Source: Devosia rhodophyticola
GTDB lineage: Bacteria; Pseudomonadota; Alphaproteobacteria; Rhizobiales; Devosiaceae
Reading direction: 5' to 3'
Assembly (NCBI RefSeq): GCF_028816475.1
Contig: NZ_CP118247.1
Span: forward strand, 3,402,001-3,466,000
DNA: 64,000 nt
Part shown: positions 46,932 to 56,523 of the stretch, in pieces
Layout of the letters: each line of letters opens with the position of its first letter
How positions within the stretch are numbered: the first letter of the stretch is position 1
The notes under the pieces: generated by a model
Databases searched by the model: none
What the model was told of the DNA's origin: nothing
The model's input: the letters and a program-made list of their open reading frames with translations, nothing else
Translations under genes and position numbers: made by a program

Positions 46932-46984
46932 TCCCTTTTCAACCGGCAAAGACCGGACTTTCAATAACAACTAGGGAGACTGCC

Positions 46985-48574
46985 ATGCGCCTGTACAAGA
47001 CCATTGTGGCGGTCGCGCTTGGAGCGGTTATGTCCGCTTCAGGGGCGATTGCCGAAACGCCGAAAAATACGTTGGTCATCGCCGACGCCATTGACGACAT
47101 CATTACGCTTGACCCCGGTGAAGTCAGCGAAGTTGCCGGAGTGCTGACAAGCCAGCAGATTTATCAACCGCTGGTGACATTCGACGTCAGCGACCCGACC
47201 AAAATTACGGGCGTTCTGGCCAAAAGCTGGGAGGTCTCACCCGACGGCAAGACCTTTACCTTCAAGATGAACCCAGATGCCAAGTTCGCGTCGGGCAATC
47301 CTGTCACAGCTTATGACGCAGAATTTTCCCTGCAGCGCGTTGTGCTGATGGATTCGCGCATTTCGTTCATCCTCACCCAGTTCGGTTTCAACGCCGATAA
47401 TGTGAAGGATTGGATCAAGGCAACCGATGACTCAACGTTGGTCATTCAGGTTGGCGACGTCTATGCGCCAAGCTTTTTCCTCTATTGCCTGTCCTCCTAT
47501 ACGGGCGGCATCGTCGACTCCAAAACTGTCATGGAACATGTGGTCGATAATGACTACGGCAATGCTTGGCTCAAGCAGAACAACTCGGCCGGTTCGGGAC
47601 CCTATGTGTTGGGCAAGTGGGATCCAAAGCAGTCAATCCTATTGAACCGCAATGAGAATTACTGGGGCGCGGCGCCTGGCGTTGATCGCATTTTCATCCA
47701 GCAAATGCCCGAGAGTGCAACCCAGCGTCTTGCGCTTGAGAAAGGCGATATCGATATCGCCAACAAACTGCAGCCGGATGATTTTGACGCCATCGAGAAC
47801 AATCCCGACATCAAGGTGCTGGAAGGCAATTCGAGCACGCTCTACTATTTTGGATTGAACGTGCGCAATGAAGCACTGAGCAACCCCAAAGTGGTTGAGG
47901 CGATGAAATATCTCGTCGATTACAAGGGAATTGCGGATACCATCGGTCGCGGCACACTTAATGTGCACCAGACGATGATCCCTGCCGGTTTCCTTGGGGC
48001 CATCGACTACAACCCCTACACGCTCGATATCGACAAGGCCAAGGAATTGCTGGCTGAATCGGGTGTGACGTTGCCGATTAAGCTTGAAACCGTGGTGTGG
48101 AATACACCGCCCTATACCGAGTTTGCTCAGGCAGTTCAGGCAACCATGTCCCAGGCGGGCATCAATCTCGACCTGCAGGTTGTTGACGGCCAGCAGTGGC
48201 TTGACCGGTATCGCTCGCATGATCTGGATATCTGGGTTGGACTTTGGGGTCCTGATTACCCCGATCCGCATTCCAACGTGAAAGCGTTCACCGTCAACAC
48301 CAAGGACACGCCAGACGGTTCTGAAGGTCTTGCCGATCGCTTTGGTTGGGACGCCGGCAAGCTTTCCGCCGAGGCCATGGCTGCGGTGCGCGAGCAAGAT
48401 ACTGACAAGCGTCGTGCCATGTATGAAGCGATCCAGAAGGAACACACCAATAGCTCGCCATTCATCTATATGTTCCAGGATGCGCGCAAGGTTGCCGTTC
48501 GTTCGGACGTCAAGGGGCTGGTGCTGGGCATCACCTATTCCGATGATCGCTACGGCGGCGTGACGAAACAATAA
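46985..48574 (+). CDS. Peptide-type ABC transporter substrate-binding protein (SBP family 5)
   Basis: A 529-residue periplasmic binding protein. Signal peptide: MRLYKTIVAVALGAVMSASG, cleaved after AIA near residue 23. Family-5 features are LAKSWEVSPDGKTFTFKM, NSAGSGPYVLGKWDP and YNPYTLDIDKAKELLAESG. The ATG follows GGGAGACTGCC. It is the first gene of a Dpp/Opp-type importer. The ligand could be a peptide, an opine-like or other nitrogenous compound; the XRE-cupin and GAF genes upstream do not settle it. Confidence 0.93.
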   Translation: MRLYKTIVAVALGAVMSASGAIAETPKNTLVIADAIDDIITLDPGEVSEVAGVLTSQQIYQPLVTFDVSDPTKITGVLAKSWEVSPDGKTFTFKMNPDAKFASGNPVTAYDAEFSLQRVVLMDSRISFILTQFGFNADNVKDWIKATDDSTLVIQVGDVYAPSFFLYCLSSYTGGIVDSKTVMEHVVDNDYGNAWLKQNNSAGSGPYVLGKWDPKQSILLNRNENYWGAAPGVDRIFIQQMPESATQRLALEKGDIDIANKLQPDDFDAIENNPDIKVLEGNSSTLYYFGLNVRNEALSNPKVVEAMKYLVDYKGIADTIGRGTLNVHQTMIPAGFLGAIDYNPYTLDIDKAKELLAESGVTLPIKLETVVWNTPPYTEFAQAVQATMSQAGINLDLQVVDGQQWLDRYRSHDLDIWVGLWGPDYPDPHSNVKAFTVNTKDTPDGSEGLADRFGWDAGKLSAEAMAAVREQDTDKRRAMYEAIQKEHTNSSPFIYMFQDARKVAVRSDVKGLVLGITYSDDRYGGVTKQ

Positions 48575-48587
48575 TCACCACACTCGG

Positions 48588-48608
48588 CCGGGGGCAACTC
48601 GCCCCCGG
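48588..48608 (+). other. Stem-loop after the peptide-type binding-protein gene
   Basis: CCGGGGGC and GCCCCCGG form a perfect 8-bp stem with AACTC loop, followed by TTTCTCTT. It may act as a partial terminator or message-stabilising hairpin between the binding protein and the permeases. Confidence 0.65.
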
Positions 48609-48614
48609 TTTCTC

Positions 48615-49667
48615 TTGTCGATTGGCAAATTCTTGACCCGTCCTGTTCCACCCGCGTTGCGTTTCGTTTTCGGCATCGGTTCTTGGCTGTTGACCGTGGC
48701 CATAACCCTTGTAGGTCTGGCTGCGCTGACATTCCTCATCGGACGGGTGGTGCCGATTGATCCCGTGCTCAGGATTGTTGGGGAAAAAGCGCCGCAGTCC
48801 GTTTATGACCGGGTGTTTCTCGAACTGGGACTGAACAAGCCGCTGTACCAGCAATTCTGGGAATATCTGGCGGCCTTACTCCGCGGCGATTTTGGCACAT
48901 CATTTTCCACCACTCGACCGGTGCTGACTGATCTCCTTGATTTTTTTCCCGCCACGCTCGAACTCTCATCCCTGGGTCTGGTCTTGGGAATTGTTTTTGG
49001 CGTGCCCATGGGTGTGGCCTCTGCCTATTGGCATGAAAAGTGGCCTGATCATCTGATCCGTGTCATTGGACTTATCGGCTATTCCGTGCCGATTTTTTGG
49101 CTCGGGCTGGTCGGGCTTTTTGTGTTTTATTTCAAACTGGGCTGGGTCTCCGGGCCTGGACAGGTGGATGTGTTCTTCCAGGGTGTCGTCCCCCACGTCA
49201 CCGGCTCAATCCTGATCGACAGTTCGCTCGCTGGGGAATGGGAAATCTTCTGGAACGCCGTCAGTCACATGACGTTACCGGCACTGCTGCTTGGCTATTA
49301 CAGCCTTGCCTATATTTCGCGGATGACGCGCTCCGTCATGCTCGACCAGTTGAGCCGCGAATATGTGCTGACGGCGCGGCTCAAGGGGGCAAGTGAACTG
49401 CAGGTCGTAGTCGGCCACGCGCTGCGCAACGCAGCCATTCCGCTAGTAACGGTTGTGGCGCTGTCGTACGGCGGCCTGCTTGAAGGGTCGGTACTGATCG
49501 AAACAATCTTCTCGTGGCCCGGGATCGGCAATTACATATATTCCTCGCTTTTTGCCGCCGATATGAACGCTGTGCTGGGCGGTACCTTGCTCGTTGGTTG
49601 TGCCTTTGTTTTCCTCAACATGTTGTCTGACGTGCTGTATCGCACGCTGGACCCACGTTCGCGCTAG
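48615..49667 (+). CDS. Peptide-type ABC permease (DppB type)
   Basis: A permease of about 350 residues with six membrane segments. LGLNKPLYQQFWEYLAALLRGDFG and the LTARLKGASELQVVVGHALRNA loop (EAA-type) are typical of DppB/OppB. The start is uncertain: TTG 48615 gives the longest form, TTG 48633 is also possible, and neither has a good ribosome site. Confidence 0.9.
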   Translation: MSIGKFLTRPVPPALRFVFGIGSWLLTVAITLVGLAALTFLIGRVVPIDPVLRIVGEKAPQSVYDRVFLELGLNKPLYQQFWEYLAALLRGDFGTSFSTTRPVLTDLLDFFPATLELSSLGLVLGIVFGVPMGVASAYWHEKWPDHLIRVIGLIGYSVPIFWLGLVGLFVFYFKLGWVSGPGQVDVFFQGVVPHVTGSILIDSSLAGEWEIFWNAVSHMTLPALLLGYYSLAYISRMTRSVMLDQLSREYVLTARLKGASELQVVVGHALRNAAIPLVTVVALSYGGLLEGSVLIETIFSWPGIGNYIYSSLFAADMNAVLGGTLLVGCAFVFLNMLSDVLYRTLDPRSR

Positions 49668-49676
49668 GGGCCGCCG

Positions 49677-50576
49677 ATGACATTGCCGACGCAATCAGAA
49701 GACATCCGCAGCGACCTTCGCGCCGCGCGCCTGGCCGAGTTCAAGAGCTTTGCCCGTAGATTCATGCGCAATCCACTTGGGATTGTCGGGCTGGTGATCG
49801 TTATTGCGCTATTGGTTTGTGCAGCTGCGGCACCACTGTTGGCGACCCACGATCCTTATTTGCCCATTCTTTCGGATCGTTTGAGCGCGCCCAGCGCCGA
49901 ATACTGGTTTGGTGCCGATGAGTTGGGTCGCGATATTTACTCGCGTATTATTTATGGTTCGCGCCTGACACTGTTGATCGTTGGGCTGGTGATCGTGACC
50001 TCTGCGCCCGTGGGCCTGGTAATTGGCGCTGTCGCCGGCAATTATGGCGGCTGGATCGACCGCATCTTCATGCGCATAACCGACGTTTTTCTCGCAATTC
50101 CGAAATTGCTACTGGCGCTGGCATTCGTTGCTGCGCTCGGGCCGGGCATCGTCAATGCTGCGCTGGCCATTACGCTGACAGCTTGGCCGCCCTATGCGCG
50201 TCTGGCGCGCGCAGAGGCGCTAGTGGTCCGCAATTCCGACTATGTCAACGCGATCCGCCTGGCTGGCGCCAGCCAGTTCCGCATCGTGGTGTTTCATATC
50301 ATGCCGATGTGCATGTCCTCGGTGATCGTGCGCATGACGTTCGACATGGCCGGAATCATTCTGACGGCCGCCGGTTTGGGGTTCATTGGACTCGGTGCGC
50401 AACCACCGCTGCCCGAGTGGGGGGCAATGATATCGACGGGCCGCAAGTTCATTTTCGATCAATGGTGGGTCGCCACGGTTCCCGGAATCGCCATTTTCGT
50501 CGTCAGTCTGGGATTTAATTTGCTGGGCGATGCGATGCGCGACCTACTCGATCCGCATCTGAGGCAACGCAATTGA
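49677..50576 (+). CDS. Peptide-type ABC permease (DppC type)
   Basis: A 299-residue permease. The N-terminal FARRFMRNPLGIVGLVIV helix and HDPYLPILSDRLSAPS segment are typical of DppC; FGADELGRDIYSRIIYGSR and the YVNAIRLAGASQFRIVVFHI loop dock the ATPases. It starts 9 nt after the DppB gene and overlaps the ATPase TTG start. Confidence 0.94.
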   Translation: MTLPTQSEDIRSDLRAARLAEFKSFARRFMRNPLGIVGLVIVIALLVCAAAAPLLATHDPYLPILSDRLSAPSAEYWFGADELGRDIYSRIIYGSRLTLLIVGLVIVTSAPVGLVIGAVAGNYGGWIDRIFMRITDVFLAIPKLLLALAFVAALGPGIVNAALAITLTAWPPYARLARAEALVVRNSDYVNAIRLAGASQFRIVVFHIMPMCMSSVIVRMTFDMAGIILTAAGLGFIGLGAQPPLPEWGAMISTGRKFIFDQWWVATVPGIAIFVVSLGFNLLGDAMRDLLDPHLRQRN

Positions 50577-51424
50577 GCGACAATCTGGTTGAAATCGAAA
50601 ACCTGCGTATCGGCTTTCCTGGCGAAGACGGCAGTTTGACCGAAGCCGTTCGGGGCATGTCTTTCAAGCTCGGGCGAGAAAAACTTGGGATTGTTGGCGA
50701 GAGTGGATCTGGAAAAAGCCTTACGGGACGCGCGCTGCTAGGCGTCCTGCCTCCTTACGCACGGGTCAATGTCGACAAGATGAGTTTTGACGACATTGAT
50801 TTAACGCGCACCTCGCCCGGCGAACGTCGTGCGTTGCGTGGTGGGCGCATGGGGATGATCCTGCAGGATCCAAAATTTTCACTCAATCCGGTGATGAGAG
50901 TTGGCATGCAGATCGTTGAAGCCATCCGGATTGGCGATCGCAAAATGTCGAAACGCGTAGCGCGCGAAATGGCTCTGGCGACTTTGGAAGCGGTTCACAT
51001 CCGCGAACCCGAGCGGGTATTCTCGCTTTACCCGCACGAATTGTCCGGCGGCATGGGACAACGGGTGATGATCGCGATGATGGTTGTGCGCGAACCGGAC
51101 TTGTTGATTGCAGATGAACCGACGTCGGCGCTCGATGTCACTGTCCAAAAACAGGTGCTGTCCATCCTTGAAGAACTGGTGACGCGGCGCGGTATGGGGC
51201 TGATATTCATCAGCCACGATCTGCGGCTGGTGTCTCGCTTCTGCGACCGCGTTCTGGTGATGTATGCTGGACAAGTTGTTGAAACCATTCGCGCTGACCG
51301 CTTGGAAGAGGCCGAGCATCCCTATACGCGAGGGCTGCTGTCTTGCCTTCCGTCCATTGATGGTCCGCTCGCGCCGTTGCCAGTCCTACAGCGCGAGGCA
51401 AGCTGGCTTGAGGAACGACCATGA
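50573..51424 (+). CDS. Peptide-type ABC ATPase (DppD type)
   Basis: A 283-residue ATPase with Walker A GESGSGKS, signature LSGGMGQRVMIAMM and Walker B LLIADEPTSALD. The DppD-type C-terminal end HPYTRGLLSCLPS is present but short and lacks the cysteine-rich cluster. It starts at TTG overlapping the permease stop and overlaps the partner ATPase (ATGA). Confidence 0.94.
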   Translation: MSDNLVEIENLRIGFPGEDGSLTEAVRGMSFKLGREKLGIVGESGSGKSLTGRALLGVLPPYARVNVDKMSFDDIDLTRTSPGERRALRGGRMGMILQDPKFSLNPVMRVGMQIVEAIRIGDRKMSKRVAREMALATLEAVHIREPERVFSLYPHELSGGMGQRVMIAMMVVREPDLLIADEPTSALDVTVQKQVLSILEELVTRRGMGLIFISHDLRLVSRFCDRVLVMYAGQVVETIRADRLEEAEHPYTRGLLSCLPSIDGPLAPLPVLQREASWLEERP

Positions 51425-52140
51425 TATCGGTGGGTAACCTCAGCGTCCGGTTCGGCCCTTCAACCGCCGTCGACAACGTCAGTTTTGATGTTGCCGCGGG
51501 CGAAAGCTTTGGCCTGGTTGGTGAATCCGGCTCGGGAAAATCCACGATCCTGCGCACCATGATGGGCTTGAGCACCGACTGGTCGGGCTCGATCACGGTG
51601 GATGGGCTGGATACCAGCACCACGCATCGAAAAGAGTTGGCGCGGCGGGTGCAGATGGTCTTTCAGGACCCCTACGCATCGCTTCATCCGCGCTATGCCA
51701 TCGGACAGGCAATCGCTGAGCCGTTGCACATCAATCGCATGCCCAATCCCGAAAAGCGGACCATCGAACTGCTGGAGTTGATCGGTCTGGGCGAGAAGTT
51801 CAGATTTCGCTTTCCGCATGAATTGTCGGGCGGCCAACGCCAGCGTGTCGCTATCGCTCGCGCCTTGGCGCTGGAGCCAAAGATACTGCTGCTCGACGAA
51901 CCAACCTCGGCGCTCGATGTGTCCATTCAAGCCGAAATCCTCAACCTTCTCAATAAATTGCGCCAGGAATTGGGACTGACCTATGTGATCGTCAGTCACG
52001 ACCTGGCCGTTATCTCCTACATGTGTGAGAGGTTGATGGTGATGCGCAACGCCGAAGCGGTCGAAATATTGACGCGCGAACAATTGCGCGCCCGCGATAT
52101 TCGGCATGACTATACCCGTGATTTGTTGACGGCCAGCTAG
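51421..52140 (+). CDS. Peptide-type ABC ATPase (DppF type)
   Basis: A 239-residue partner ATPase with Walker A GESGSGKST, VFQDPYASLHPRYAIG, signature [17 protein letters not shown] and Walker B LLLDEPTSALD. It ends at HDYTRDLL without the long C-terminal extension of DppF. It is the last gene of the importer; treZ follows with its own stress promoter. Confidence 0.93.
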   Translation: MISVGNLSVRFGPSTAVDNVSFDVAAGESFGLVGESGSGKSTILRTMMGLSTDWSGSITVDGLDTSTTHRKELARRVQMVFQDPYASLHPRYAIGQAIAEPLHINRMPNPEKRTIELLELIGLGEKFRFRFPHELSGGQRQRVAIARALALEPKILLLDEPTSALDVSIQAEILNLLNKLRQELGLTYVIVSHDLAVISYMCERLMVMRNAEAVEILTREQLRARDIRHDYTRDLLTAS

Positions 52141-52174
52141 ATCGGCATCGACTACGACGCGATACCTGCCCTGA

Positions 52175-52199
52175 GGAACTATCGGTGATTTACCCCGTT
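52175..52199 (+). promoter_or_regulatory. EcfG-type general stress promoter of treZ-treY
   Basis: GGAAC, sixteen bases, CGTT: an exact match to the sigma-EcfG consensus. The -10 element ends 32 nt before the treZ ATG. Confidence 0.85.
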
Positions 52200-52231
52200 T
52201 ATCCCTGACCGATACCATCCCGGCTCTTTTC

Positions 52232-54082
52232 ATGTCAGACCGACCGATTTTTGGCGCCCAGTTCAATTTGGACGGAACGACCTTCAGAGTGTGGACACTC
52301 GGAAAGAATTCGGTTGATGTCATTTTGGATGGTCGAGATGTTCACGCCATGAATGACGACGGAGCGGGCTATTTTTCGCTCCTTATGCCAGACGTTGCCG
52401 TGGGGACACGTTATCAGTTCAGCATTGACCGCGGGCCGTGGCTACCAGATATCGCGTCGCGGTGGCAGCCTGATGGCAGTGACGGTGCGTCTGTTGTCGT
52501 TGATGATGCATTCGATTGGACGGATGCAGACTGGCGCGGGCTGACCCGGCGCGATCAGATATTTTATGAAGTCCACATCGGCACATTTACGCAAGAAGGA
52601 ACGTGGCGCACTGCCATCGAACGGCTTGCTGCATTGAAAGCATTGGGCGTGACTGCACTGCAGATCATGCCGATCGCAGCTTTCAAGGGAAATTTTGGCT
52701 GGGGTTACGATACGACCCTGCCCTACGCGCCCTATGCGCCCTACGGGTCGCCAAACGATGTTCGGGCTTTTGTTGATGCGGCACATGGACTTGGTCTCGG
52801 CGTCATCCTTGACGTTGTTTATAATCACGTTGGGGTCGGCGATTATTTTGGGCACTACAGCGACCACTATTTCACCCATAGCCATGACAACGAATGGGGA
52901 ACTGCGTTCAATTATGATGACGAGGGTTCGCACGCCGTGCGCGACTTTATCGTCGGCTGTACCGTCTACTGGATCGAAAAATTTCATTTCGACGGGCTGC
53001 GGATTGACGCGGTTCAGGCCATGTTTGATGACAGCGCGGAACACATTGTCGCTGAACTAACGCGCGCAGTACGCGCTGCCGCCGCGCCACGGTCGGCGTA
53101 CGTCATGGTTGAAAATCAACCTCAGCAACGGTTGATGATCGAGTCCCAGCGGACGGGTGGATGCGGGGTTGATGCGATGATGAATGATGACTTTCACCAC
53201 GCAGCCCACGTCGCCATCACCGGCCACAATGATTTTTATTATCGCGACTATTTGGGCACGCCGCAGGAATTGGCATCGTCGGCCAAGTACGGGTTTCTCT
53301 ATCAGGGGCAACGATCCGATATGCGGGAGGCGGTCTATGGAACTTATAATTTGGCAACGCCGGCCGAACATTTTGTCCATTTCCTCGAGAACCACGATCA
53401 GGTCGCCAATTCGGCGCGTGGTTTCCGCCTTGCCGCCCTGGCCTCACCTGCCCGAGTACGTGCCATAACGGCGCTGCTCCTGTTGGGTCCGCAGACGCCG
53501 TGCCTGTTTCAGGGGCAGGAATTTGCCGCCTCCAATCCGTTCTTGTATTTTCATCATCTAGAAGGCGACGAAGCGGCGGTGGCGGCCAAAGGGCACAGGC
53601 AATCTCTCACCAATTTTCCCAGCGTTTCTGATCCCATCATGCAGGAAAAGCTTCCCAATCCGGCAGCCAGAGCAACGTTTGAGCGGAGCAAGCTCGACTG
53701 GACTGAAGCCGAGCGCAATATCGGCATGTTTGGACTGCATCGCGACCTGATCGCTCTTCGCAAGCGGGAGGCTGCATTTTTTCAGCATTCGGGACGTCGC
53801 ATCGACAGCGCGGTCATTGGCGACGCTGCGCTGGTCGTACGCTATATAATGCCCGATCCAAGCCAAGAGCGACTGCTATTGCTCAATCTGGGCCGCGATC
53901 TCAATATCGGCGTGTTGGCCGAACCATTGTTGGCACCGCCCGACGGGCTGCAATGGCGGGTAAATTGGTCCAGCGAGCACCCGGATTATGATGGCGCGGG
54001 GCGTCGGCAGATTGATCCGGCAAAGTTCTGGGTACTGCCGGGCGATTGCGCTTTGGTGTTTTGTGGCGATGCGCCTTCATGA
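52232..54082 (+). CDS. treZ: Malto-oligosyltrehalose trehalohydrolase
   Basis: Releases trehalose from maltooligosyl-trehalose. It is a 616-residue GH13 enzyme: N-terminal CBM48-like beta domain (to about residue 100), then the barrel with FYEVHIGTFT, DVVYNHVG, the nucleophile Asp in DGLRIDAV, the acid Glu in VMVENQ and ENHDQVANSARG. PCLFQGQEF is typical of TreZ. There is little ribosome site before the ATG. It overlaps treY (ATGA). Trehalose protects against osmotic and drying stress, fitting the EcfG-type promoter. Confidence 0.95.
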   Translation: MSDRPIFGAQFNLDGTTFRVWTLGKNSVDVILDGRDVHAMNDDGAGYFSLLMPDVAVGTRYQFSIDRGPWLPDIASRWQPDGSDGASVVVDDAFDWTDADWRGLTRRDQIFYEVHIGTFTQEGTWRTAIERLAALKALGVTALQIMPIAAFKGNFGWGYDTTLPYAPYAPYGSPNDVRAFVDAAHGLGLGVILDVVYNHVGVGDYFGHYSDHYFTHSHDNEWGTAFNYDDEGSHAVRDFIVGCTVYWIEKFHFDGLRIDAVQAMFDDSAEHIVAELTRAVRAAAAPRSAYVMVENQPQQRLMIESQRTGGCGVDAMMNDDFHHAAHVAITGHNDFYYRDYLGTPQELASSAKYGFLYQGQRSDMREAVYGTYNLATPAEHFVHFLENHDQVANSARGFRLAALASPARVRAITALLLLGPQTPCLFQGQEFAASNPFLYFHHLEGDEAAVAAKGHRQSLTNFPSVSDPIMQEKLPNPAARATFERSKLDWTEAERNIGMFGLHRDLIALRKREAAFFQHSGRRIDSAVIGDAALVVRYIMPDPSQERLLLLNLGRDLNIGVLAEPLLAPPDGLQWRVNWSSEHPDYDGAGRRQIDPAKFWVLPGDCALVFCGDAPS

Positions 54083-56523
54083 CTATTCCGCGCGCAACCT
54101 ACCGGCTTCAACTGAACAGGAATTTTACATTCGCTGACGCCGAAGCGCTCGTGCCCTATCTTTCACAACTGGGTATCAGTCATGTCTACCTGTCACCAAT
54201 TCTTAAAGCCCAGCCAGGAAGCACGCATGGCTACGATACCGTTGACTATCAGCAACTTAACCCGGAACTTGGCTCGCTCGATCAGTTTCGAGCGTTGACC
54301 AAAAGCCTCCATCGCCATGATATGGGGGCAATTTTGGATTTTGTGCCTAACCACATGGGCGTGGGTGGCGCAGACAATGCGCAGTGGCTCGATGTGCTCA
54401 AGCATGGTGCCGCAAGCCAATTCGCCGATTGGTTCGATATCGACTGGAACCCACCCCGACCCGACCTTGTTGGCAAGATTCTTGTGCCGTTCCTTGGTCA
54501 AACGTATGCGGAGTGCCTGAAAACTGGGGGGTTGGAAGTCCGCCGGGATGGCACCGGCTTTGCGGTTTGGGCCAACGATAAGGATAAACTGCCAATTCGC
54601 CCAGAGGACGAGGAATGTCTCTGCAGGGAATTAGGCACCGCGGACGCTGCCATAGCAGCGCTCAATGGATCGCCGGGCAATGCCGACAGCTGGTCCGGGC
54701 TGGCTGCACTAATCAACAGGCAGCATTGGCGGCTCGCGCACTTTTCCGTCGCCGCCGATGATATCAATTACCGACGATTTTTCGTCAATAACGAACTGGC
54801 TGGAATAAAAATCGAACGTCCAGACGTGTTTGAACATGCCCATTCTCTTGTGTTCAGCCTGATTGCAGAAGGGCTGATTAATGGACTGCGGATCGACCAT
54901 ATAGATGGCTTGCTCGACCCCAAGAACTATCTGGAGACGTTGCGCGCAAAATCGCCGCGCCCAATCTATCTGGTGGTCGAAAAGATCCTCGCGCCACATG
55001 AGGGATTGCGCTGCAATTGGCCCATCGAGGGCACAACTGGCTATGAAGTTGGCGCGCAATTGACCCGCGTATTAATGCAAAGGGACGCCAAACTCACTGT
55101 CGACGCGGCGTACGAAGACTTTGTGGGTGCCGTTCCAAGTCCCGAGGATGAGGCATACCGATGCAAATTGCGGATTATGGACAATGAACTGACCGCCGAA
55201 CTCGCTGCTTTGGCACGCCTGTTTGCTCGCTGCGCATGGTCTGCGCCAGCCACCAGTGATTTGACCAAAGCAGGACTGCGCCGCGCGCTGCGTGAAACTA
55301 TTGCCCATTTGGCCGTGTACCGGACCTATCAAGACGGCGCCATTTTCAGTCCACGCGACCGGCGAGAGACTGCCATTGCCATCGCCAAGGCGCGAAACGC
55401 TCAACCTCAAATTCAGCCCGATGTTTTTGATTTTATCGCCGATGTGTTTGGGGGGCGGCTAAAATCACCCTATGATCTTGATTTTGTTGAGCGAGCTATC
55501 GGTCGCTTCCAGCAGTACAGTGGGCCGGTCATGGCCAAGGGTCTGGAAGACACCGCGCTCTATCGGTTCAACCGGTTGATTGCCTTAAATGAAGTCGGTG
55601 CGCATCCGGACCGGTTTTCGCTCAGTATCGCAGCATTTCACGATGCAAATCAGCGGCGTTTGCGCACGTATCCGTGCAGCATGATTGCAACTTCCACGCA
55701 CGACACAAAACGCAGCGAGGATACGAGAGCCATTATTGCATCGATTGCCGACGCGCCGGATCTGTGGCGCACCTCTGTATTGGGCTGGCGCGCGGCGCTG
55801 AGCGAGGTCGGTGGTGGATCAATCGCGCCGAACGACCTCTATTTGTTTTTACAATTGTTGCTGGGCGGTTGGCCACTATTTGGCGCTCCCACCGATTTGG
55901 GTGATCGGCTAAAGAACGCCATGATCAAATCAATGCGTGAAGCACGGCAGCGCAGCGACTGGGGTGTCAACAACACGGCATATGAAACCACTGTTTGTGT
56001 TTTCATTGGGCGCGCTATGACGCATGCTTCTTTTATGGATCGTTTTCTAGAGGTCCGGGGCACCTTCGCGACCATCGCACGCCGTAAAATATTGATCCAA
56101 ACGGCGCTGAAACTCACGATTCCAGGTATTCCCGACATATATCAGGGCACGGAAAGCTGGGATCAGAGCTTTATGGATCCAGACAATCGGCGACCGGTGA
56201 ATTTTGCAGATCTCAGTCAGAGGCTGCAATTTCCCGATCCCGAAATCGACGAAAAACTGATCCTGACTCACACGTTGCTAGGTCTGCGCAAGGAAGCAGC
56301 AGGCCTGTTCGCGCTCGGCTCATACGAAGCGATTGACGGTGGTGAGGACGTTTTGGCGTTCGAGCGCAGACATGGACAAAACCGGGTTCGAATTTACGTT
56401 GACCTGTCAACTGGGCATTGCAACACCCGGCACCTGCCGCTCCATGAAGTGGGAAGCCAATCGATGAATTTGGTCTATGGATCGACCAAGGGTCCTGTCG
56501 CCATTCTGGCTGAAAAGCAATAG
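54079..56523 (+). CDS. treY: Maltooligosyl trehalose synthase
   Basis: Converts the reducing end of maltodextrins to an alpha,alpha-1,1 linkage for TreZ. It has 814 residues. It begins with PRATYRLQLNRNFTF; LGISHVYLSPILKAQPGSTHGYD, DFVPNHMG, GLRIDHIDGL and VVEKIL carry the conserved GH13 residues, and TSTHDTKRSEDTRA is a TreY hallmark. It overlaps treZ. No glycogen-debranching (treX/glgX) or glycogen synthesis genes are in the window, so the glucan supply must be encoded elsewhere. Confidence 0.95.
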   Translation: MTIPRATYRLQLNRNFTFADAEALVPYLSQLGISHVYLSPILKAQPGSTHGYDTVDYQQLNPELGSLDQFRALTKSLHRHDMGAILDFVPNHMGVGGADNAQWLDVLKHGAASQFADWFDIDWNPPRPDLVGKILVPFLGQTYAECLKTGGLEVRRDGTGFAVWANDKDKLPIRPEDEECLCRELGTADAAIAALNGSPGNADSWSGLAALINRQHWRLAHFSVAADDINYRRFFVNNELAGIKIERPDVFEHAHSLVFSLIAEGLINGLRIDHIDGLLDPKNYLETLRAKSPRPIYLVVEKILAPHEGLRCNWPIEGTTGYEVGAQLTRVLMQRDAKLTVDAAYEDFVGAVPSPEDEAYRCKLRIMDNELTAELAALARLFARCAWSAPATSDLTKAGLRRALRETIAHLAVYRTYQDGAIFSPRDRRETAIAIAKARNAQPQIQPDVFDFIADVFGGRLKSPYDLDFVERAIGRFQQYSGPVMAKGLEDTALYRFNRLIALNEVGAHPDRFSLSIAAFHDANQRRLRTYPCSMIATSTHDTKRSEDTRAIIASIADAPDLWRTSVLGWRAALSEVGGGSIAPNDLYLFLQLLLGGWPLFGAPTDLGDRLKNAMIKSMREARQRSDWGVNNTAYETTVCVFIGRAMTHASFMDRFLEVRGTFATIARRKILIQTALKLTIPGIPDIYQGTESWDQSFMDPDNRRPVNFADLSQRLQFPDPEIDEKLILTHTLLGLRKEAAGLFALGSYEAIDGGEDVLAFERRHGQNRVRIYVDLSTGHCNTRHLPLHEVGSQSMNLVYGSTKGPVAILAEKQ

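Noticed and set aside
47639..48571. 310-codon open frame on the minus strand
   Set aside because: Antisense to the peptide-type binding-protein gene; long open frames opposite real genes are common at this base composition.
51460..52323. 287-codon minus-strand frame over the DppF-type ATPase and treZ start
   Set aside because: Shadow of the ATPase gene; crosses the EcfG-type promoter and has no conserved features.
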